From NCBI GenBank assembly GCA_036520835.1, contig DATDIX010000386.1, positions 1 through 16,595 of the forward strand: a stretch of 16,595 bases of DNA, given 5' to 3'. The notes beneath the pieces were generated by a model. That model was given only the letters and a program-made list of their open reading frames with translations, was not told where the DNA came from and did not search any database. Source of the stretch: VBAT01 sp036520835. Lineage in GTDB: Bacteria > Bacteroidota > Bacteroidia > Chitinophagales > Chitinophagaceae. Below are positions 13,920 to 16,595 of the stretch, one piece after another. The translations under genes were made by a program, and so were the position numbers. Position 1 is the stretch's first letter; the number at the start of each line of letters is the position of its first letter.

Positions 13920-14999
13920 ATGAAATATTTTCTTTTCGGAGTATTTATGACGCCAATAATAATGATGGCGCAACCGGCTAAACAAAAAGCTATGCAACTT
14001 GATTCGCTTTTCCGGGCTTATTTCAAAGACAATGAACCGGGCGGGGCTGTCCTGGTAGTACAGGAAGGTAAGATCATTTACCAAAAAGGATTCGGGGTAG
14101 CTGACATAGTAACACGGGAACCTATTACCACAAAAACACTTTTCAATACCGGGTCGATCAGTAAAACTTTTGTTGCATACGGCATCCTGGAACTGGCTTC
14201 GCAGAATAAACTTTCATTGGAAGATAATTTATATCAGTATTTCCCGGATTTTAAAAACAAGTCTGTCGCCAAAAAAGTAAAGTTGGTTCACCTTCTTACC
14301 CATACATCGGGTTTGCCGGATAGCCGGAGAGTAAAAGAGGAACATGAATTTTACCTGACCGCTAAAGATGAAGAGAATTTTGCCCCGCTAAAACAAACAG
14401 ACAGCCTGGAGTTTGAACCGGGAACAAGGTATAAGTATTCTAATCCTGCTTTCAACGGGCTGGCATTGATAATTGAAAAAGTAGCCGGTAAGAAATGGCA
14501 GGATTATATACAGGAGATCATATTCAAACCGGCGGGTATGAAAACATCCACGATCACTGACGGGGCTCACCCGGCTCATGGCGTGGCGCATGCCTACATT
14601 GAAAAGGGAAAAGGAAAATTTGAAGAACTTGATTATGGGGAAGAGCCCACTTTTGCTGCGGCAGGTAATGGCGGTATATGGAGCAGCGCCGAAGAACTTT
14701 GGAAATATGAACAGGCTGTTCAGCAAAACATTTTCTTAGATAGTACATGGATGAAAAGATCAAGAATGGTTTATCCTTTTCCAGCCTGGACAGATGCCAT
14801 GCCTTCACGATTGGGGCTTAGCTGGTTTCTTACCAAAGAAAAGGAAGGGGATATGACCGGTCATACTGGTTCACAGGGTGGCTTTATCAGTGATTACCTA
14901 TGGCTGCCTGAGAAAAAAATATTTTATGTATTGCTCTGTAATATTCCAAAACCGATAAAGGAGATCAGGCAGAAAGTATTTGACTGCCTGTTTCATTGA
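13920..14999 (+). CDS. Exported serine hydrolase (class C beta-lactamase family)
   Basis: From the ATG at 13920 the protein has 359 residues and begins with a signal peptide (core about 3-16, MMAQ cleavage region at 15-18). The open frame runs 32 codons further upstream, but those residues would precede the signal peptide and were dropped. The three active-site motifs of the PF00144 superfamily are all present: S79-I-S-K82 in NTGSISKTF, Y173-S-N175 in RYKYSNPAFNGLALIIEKVAG, and H315-T-G317 in GHTGSQGGF. HLLTHTSGLPD (124-134) and EFEPGTRYKYSN are typical of D-alanyl carboxypeptidase/esterase-type members. A periplasmic peptidase or esterase role is likely; the exact substrate cannot be read from sequence. 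It has the full triad, in contrast to the lipoprotein paralogue at 7519-8622. Confidence 0.9.
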   Translation: MKYFLFGVFMTPIIMMAQPAKQKAMQLDSLFRAYFKDNEPGGAVLVVQEGKIIYQKGFGVADIVTREPITTKTLFNTGSISKTFVAYGILELASQNKLSLEDNLYQYFPDFKNKSVAKKVKLVHLLTHTSGLPDSRRVKEEHEFYLTAKDEENFAPLKQTDSLEFEPGTRYKYSNPAFNGLALIIEKVAGKKWQDYIQEIIFKPAGMKTSTITDGAHPAHGVAHAYIEKGKGKFEELDYGEEPTFAAAGNGGIWSSAEELWKYEQAVQQNIFLDSTWMKRSRMVYPFPAWTDAMPSRLGLSWFLTKEKEGDMTGHTGSQGGFISDYLWLPEKKIFYVLLCNIPKPIKEIRQKVFDCLFH

Positions 15000-15010
15000 A
15001 TAGTTGTTCT

Positions 15011-15100
15011 TTACCTGTTCTTCTTTTTACTAAACAGGAAGATCAGGATAGTTATTATGACCAGGCCTGCTGATCCGTAGATCACATAACTCAACGGCAT
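15011..15100 (-). CDS. Possible 29-aa single-pass membrane peptide
   Basis: The minus-strand frame from the ATG at 15100 encodes 29 residues: a short N-terminus (MPLSYVIYG), a hydrophobic span (about 10-23) and a basic KKKNR tail, then TAA. This matches a small integral membrane peptide with its tail inside. It is short enough to arise by chance; no Shine-Dalgarno is visible, and the best -7-like sequence upstream (TACTTTC) is one base short. It converges with the serine hydrolase gene (11 bp from its stop). The rest of the gap to 15314 has no recognisable feature beyond A/T-rich sequence. Confidence 0.4.
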   Translation of the reverse strand: MPLSYVIYGSAGLVIITILIFLFSKKKNR

Positions 15101-15314
15101 GTTGTGTTTTTTTTATTGAAAGTAACTCTTTTTGTTCACCCGCTTTTATTGATGTCTGCCGGCTAAGTAATTATCAACAGCAGCAAGAATAATTGGGTTT
15201 TTTCCAAATAATAAGTAGGTTTACTCCCCCTCCCTGAATTCGTTGATCCGCAGCAGATGGAAATACATTAGAACCCGTTCCCGGTATTTATTTAACTCCT
15301 AAACCAACAAGATT

Positions 15315-15869
15315 ATGCAAAAGATCCTGGTCGCTGCATTTGCTGTAGCATTGTTTTCCTGTAACAACGAAGAAAAAAAAGAAGGGGACACGGTAGCGGC
15401 GGCTCCCGCCACTGCCGAACTCAGTTCATCTGCACCCTACAAAGCCACTTACTCCTCTAAATTTGAGATGGGGGATATTAAACATGCTGAAACCATCCTG
15501 GCATTATGGAAAGACTGGGATAACGGTAATCTCACCCCTTCTGCCAATGTGTTTGCCGACAGTATTTTCATATATACAAGGGACGGAAGCAGAATAGAAG
15601 GATTAAAAGATAGTGTAAATGCAGGGGCACAGGCATACCGGGATATGTTTGCTTCTGTTACGAGTACCGTACATGCTATTTTCCCGATAAAAAGTACAGA
15701 CAAAGATGAGAACTGGGTATGTATCTGGGGAACAGAGGTAAGTACAGATAAGAAAGGCAAGACAGATTCAGTGGTTCTCCATGAGACATGGAGGTTTACC
15801 AAGGACGGAAAGGTAGATATGGTTTTGCAGTATGGCAGGGCATTACTACCACGGCCAGCTACCAAATAG
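15315..15869 (+). CDS. NTF2-like (SnoaL-fold) lipoprotein
   Basis: A 184-residue protein with a lipoprotein signal: hydrophobic core 4-14 and lipobox ALFSC with Cys16, followed by a low-complexity Asn/Glu/Lys and Ala/Thr-rich linker (17-45). Residues about 53-176 look like an NTF2-like alpha+beta domain: an initial helix HAETILALWKDWDNGNL, then VFADSIFIYTRDGSRIEG, a helix (DSVNAGAQAYRDMFASV), and beta strands ENWVCIWGTEVS, SVVLHETWRFTKDGKVDMVLQYGR. The TRDGSrieG and HETWRFTKDGKV stretches are the most typical. No catalytic set is clear, so it could bind a small ligand or be structural. It is followed 51 bp later by the DinB-fold gene on the same strand, a probable operon. Confidence 0.75.
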   Translation: MQKILVAAFAVALFSCNNEEKKEGDTVAAAPATAELSSSAPYKATYSSKFEMGDIKHAETILALWKDWDNGNLTPSANVFADSIFIYTRDGSRIEGLKDSVNAGAQAYRDMFASVTSTVHAIFPIKSTDKDENWVCIWGTEVSTDKKGKTDSVVLHETWRFTKDGKVDMVLQYGRALLPRPATK

Positions 15870-15920
15870 GATCAGGTTTTGTTGAGAAAGAAAATAATAT
15901 TATTAACCAAAAAAGGTATT

Positions 15921-16529
15921 ATGAAAAAGCTATTATTATTTTTTGTGGCGTTTGTGTTGATCTCCTTTGCTGCACGTGTTGACGGTATTTCAAAAAAGGA
16001 GAAAAAAAGCGCTGCTAAGTTTTTAAAACAAACGAAAAAAGAAGTGGAAGATGCAGTGAAGGGTTTGAGTGAGGCACAACTGAAATTCAAACCGGCACCT
16101 GATGTATGGAGCGTAGAAGAATGCCTGAAGCATATCGCTATGACGGAGCAGGCATTGTGGGGCATGGCTGACGCCACTTTAAAACAACCGGCTACCCCCG
16201 ATAAAAGAAGTGAAGTGAAATGGACGGATGACGATGTTATCAAAAAAATTGAAGACCGCAGCACTAAGGTAAAAACAATGGACCCGATGAAACCGGAGAA
16301 CACGCCTTTCAAATCTGCGTCAGAAGCCCTGGAATCGTTCAAACAGAGCAGGGATAAACTAATTGATTTCGTTAAGAGCACAGATGCAGATCTCCGGAAC
16401 CATGTGATGGCTTTGCCATTTGGTTCGCTGGATGGCTACCAGTTCATTTTATTCATTTCAGCGCACAGCAACAGGCATATGCAGCAGATCACTGAAGTAA
16501 AAGCCAATGCGGGCTTTCCCAAAAATTAG
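15921..16529 (+). CDS. Exported DinB-family protein
   Basis: From the ATG at 15921 the protein has 202 residues. A purine-rich AAAAAAGG lies 4 nt before it, and the start gives an N-terminal signal peptide (core about 3-15). The open frame runs 14 codons upstream to 15879, but those residues are basic and precede the signal core. The mature part fits a four-helix DinB/DUF664 fold: KFLKQTKKEVEDAVKGLSEAQLKFKP (33-58), WSVEECLKHIAMTEQALW (63-80, His71), then FISAHSNRHMQQITEVKA (178-195, His182 and His186). The three histidines are the usual metal-binding triad (H...HxxxH). Such proteins are often thiol S-transferase-like enzymes (bacillithiol/mycothiol family), but most DinB members are uncharacterised, and export is unusual for those enzymes. 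Probably co-transcribed with the NTF2-like lipoprotein gene. Confidence 0.85.
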   Translation: MKKLLLFFVAFVLISFAARVDGISKKEKKSAAKFLKQTKKEVEDAVKGLSEAQLKFKPAPDVWSVEECLKHIAMTEQALWGMADATLKQPATPDKRSEVKWTDDDVIKKIEDRSTKVKTMDPMKPENTPFKSASEALESFKQSRDKLIDFVKSTDADLRNHVMALPFGSLDGYQFILFISAHSNRHMQQITEVKANAGFPKN

Positions 16530-16575
16530 GCGAGGATATTTATTAAGCAGAAACCTTGTTCAATAAGTAAAGCCG

Positions 16576-16595
16576 CAACACGATTTATCGTGTTG
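16576..16595. terminator. Terminator-like stem-loop at right window edge
   Basis: CAACACGA / TCGTGTTG is a perfect 8-bp stem with a TTTA loop, 46 bp after the DinB stop. The bases just before it, AAAGCCG, suggest that the stem could extend past the window if CGGCTTT follows. The T-run cannot be seen because the window ends here. Confidence 0.55.

Noticed and set aside
15872..16381. 169-aa minus-strand frame opposite DinB gene
   Set aside because: Antisense shadow; Ser-rich, no motif, and the DinB frame carries the metal triad.
1..16595. Mobile element, CRISPR array, tRNA or rRNA
   Set aside because: No transposase or integrase motifs, no regularly spaced repeats, and no tRNA or rRNA-like sequence were seen. 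Composition looks even throughout by eye; no calculation was made.

Overview
The window looks like ordinary chromosomal sequence from a member of the Bacteroidota, probably the Chitinophagaceae or a close relative. The grounds are a secreted protein with a type IX secretion (T9SS) type B C-terminal domain, a DUF4407 membrane protein, several short-lipobox lipoproteins, moderate GC content, few Shine-Dalgarno sequences, and TAnnTTTG-like -7 boxes in front of many starts. The genus placement is inference. I see no rRNA, tRNA, CRISPR array, transposase, integrase or phage gene.

Layout. Positions 1-1507 hold the DUF4407 coiled-coil membrane protein (+) and its GNRA-loop terminator. Positions 1579-2777 hold a 56-residue single-pass membrane protein and a TPR-containing lipoprotein (both -). 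Positions 2924-4303 encode an exported AGE-family sugar 2-epimerase (+), convergent with a bestrophin-like/DUF4239 membrane protein (-, 4352-5173). Polyphosphate kinase 1 (-, 5304-7382) is divergent from a lipoprotein serine hydrolase (+, 7519-8622). DUF2905 (-, 8643-8867) is divergent from htpG (+, 8990-10873). An unknown 129-residue protein (-, 10876-11265) starts only 27 bp from an oppositely oriented NYN nuclease/OST-HTH RNA-binding protein (+, 11293-12036). A T9SS cargo protein (-, 12043-13302) has a long, hairpin-containing leader. Positions 13303-13919 contain no convincing gene but several inverted repeats. A second serine hydrolase (+, 13920-14999) follows, then a possible 29-residue membrane peptide (-, 15011-15100), and finally a likely two-gene operon of an NTF2-like lipoprotein and a DinB-fold protein (+, 15315-16529). 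The window ends on a terminator-like stem-loop.

How the genes fit together. There is no single pathway. Recurrent themes are the cell envelope (four lipoproteins or secreted serine hydrolases, exported epimerase, T9SS cargo, five membrane proteins) and stress or maintenance (Ppk1, HtpG, NYN/OST-HTH). Genes are mostly monocistronic and alternate strand, with very tight convergent junctions (48, 20, 2 and 6 bp). Several -7-like boxes sit within a few bases of the start codon, suggesting very short 5' leaders.

Seven genes have an open frame running well upstream of the real start; I shortened these using family N-termini, signal peptides and lipoboxes. I did not find a clear new defence, mobile or biosynthetic system. 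The best leads are the NYN-OST-HTH/129-aa divergent pair, the structured leader upstream of the T9SS cargo gene, the gene-poor region at 13.3-13.9 kb, and the two unannotated-size membrane peptides.
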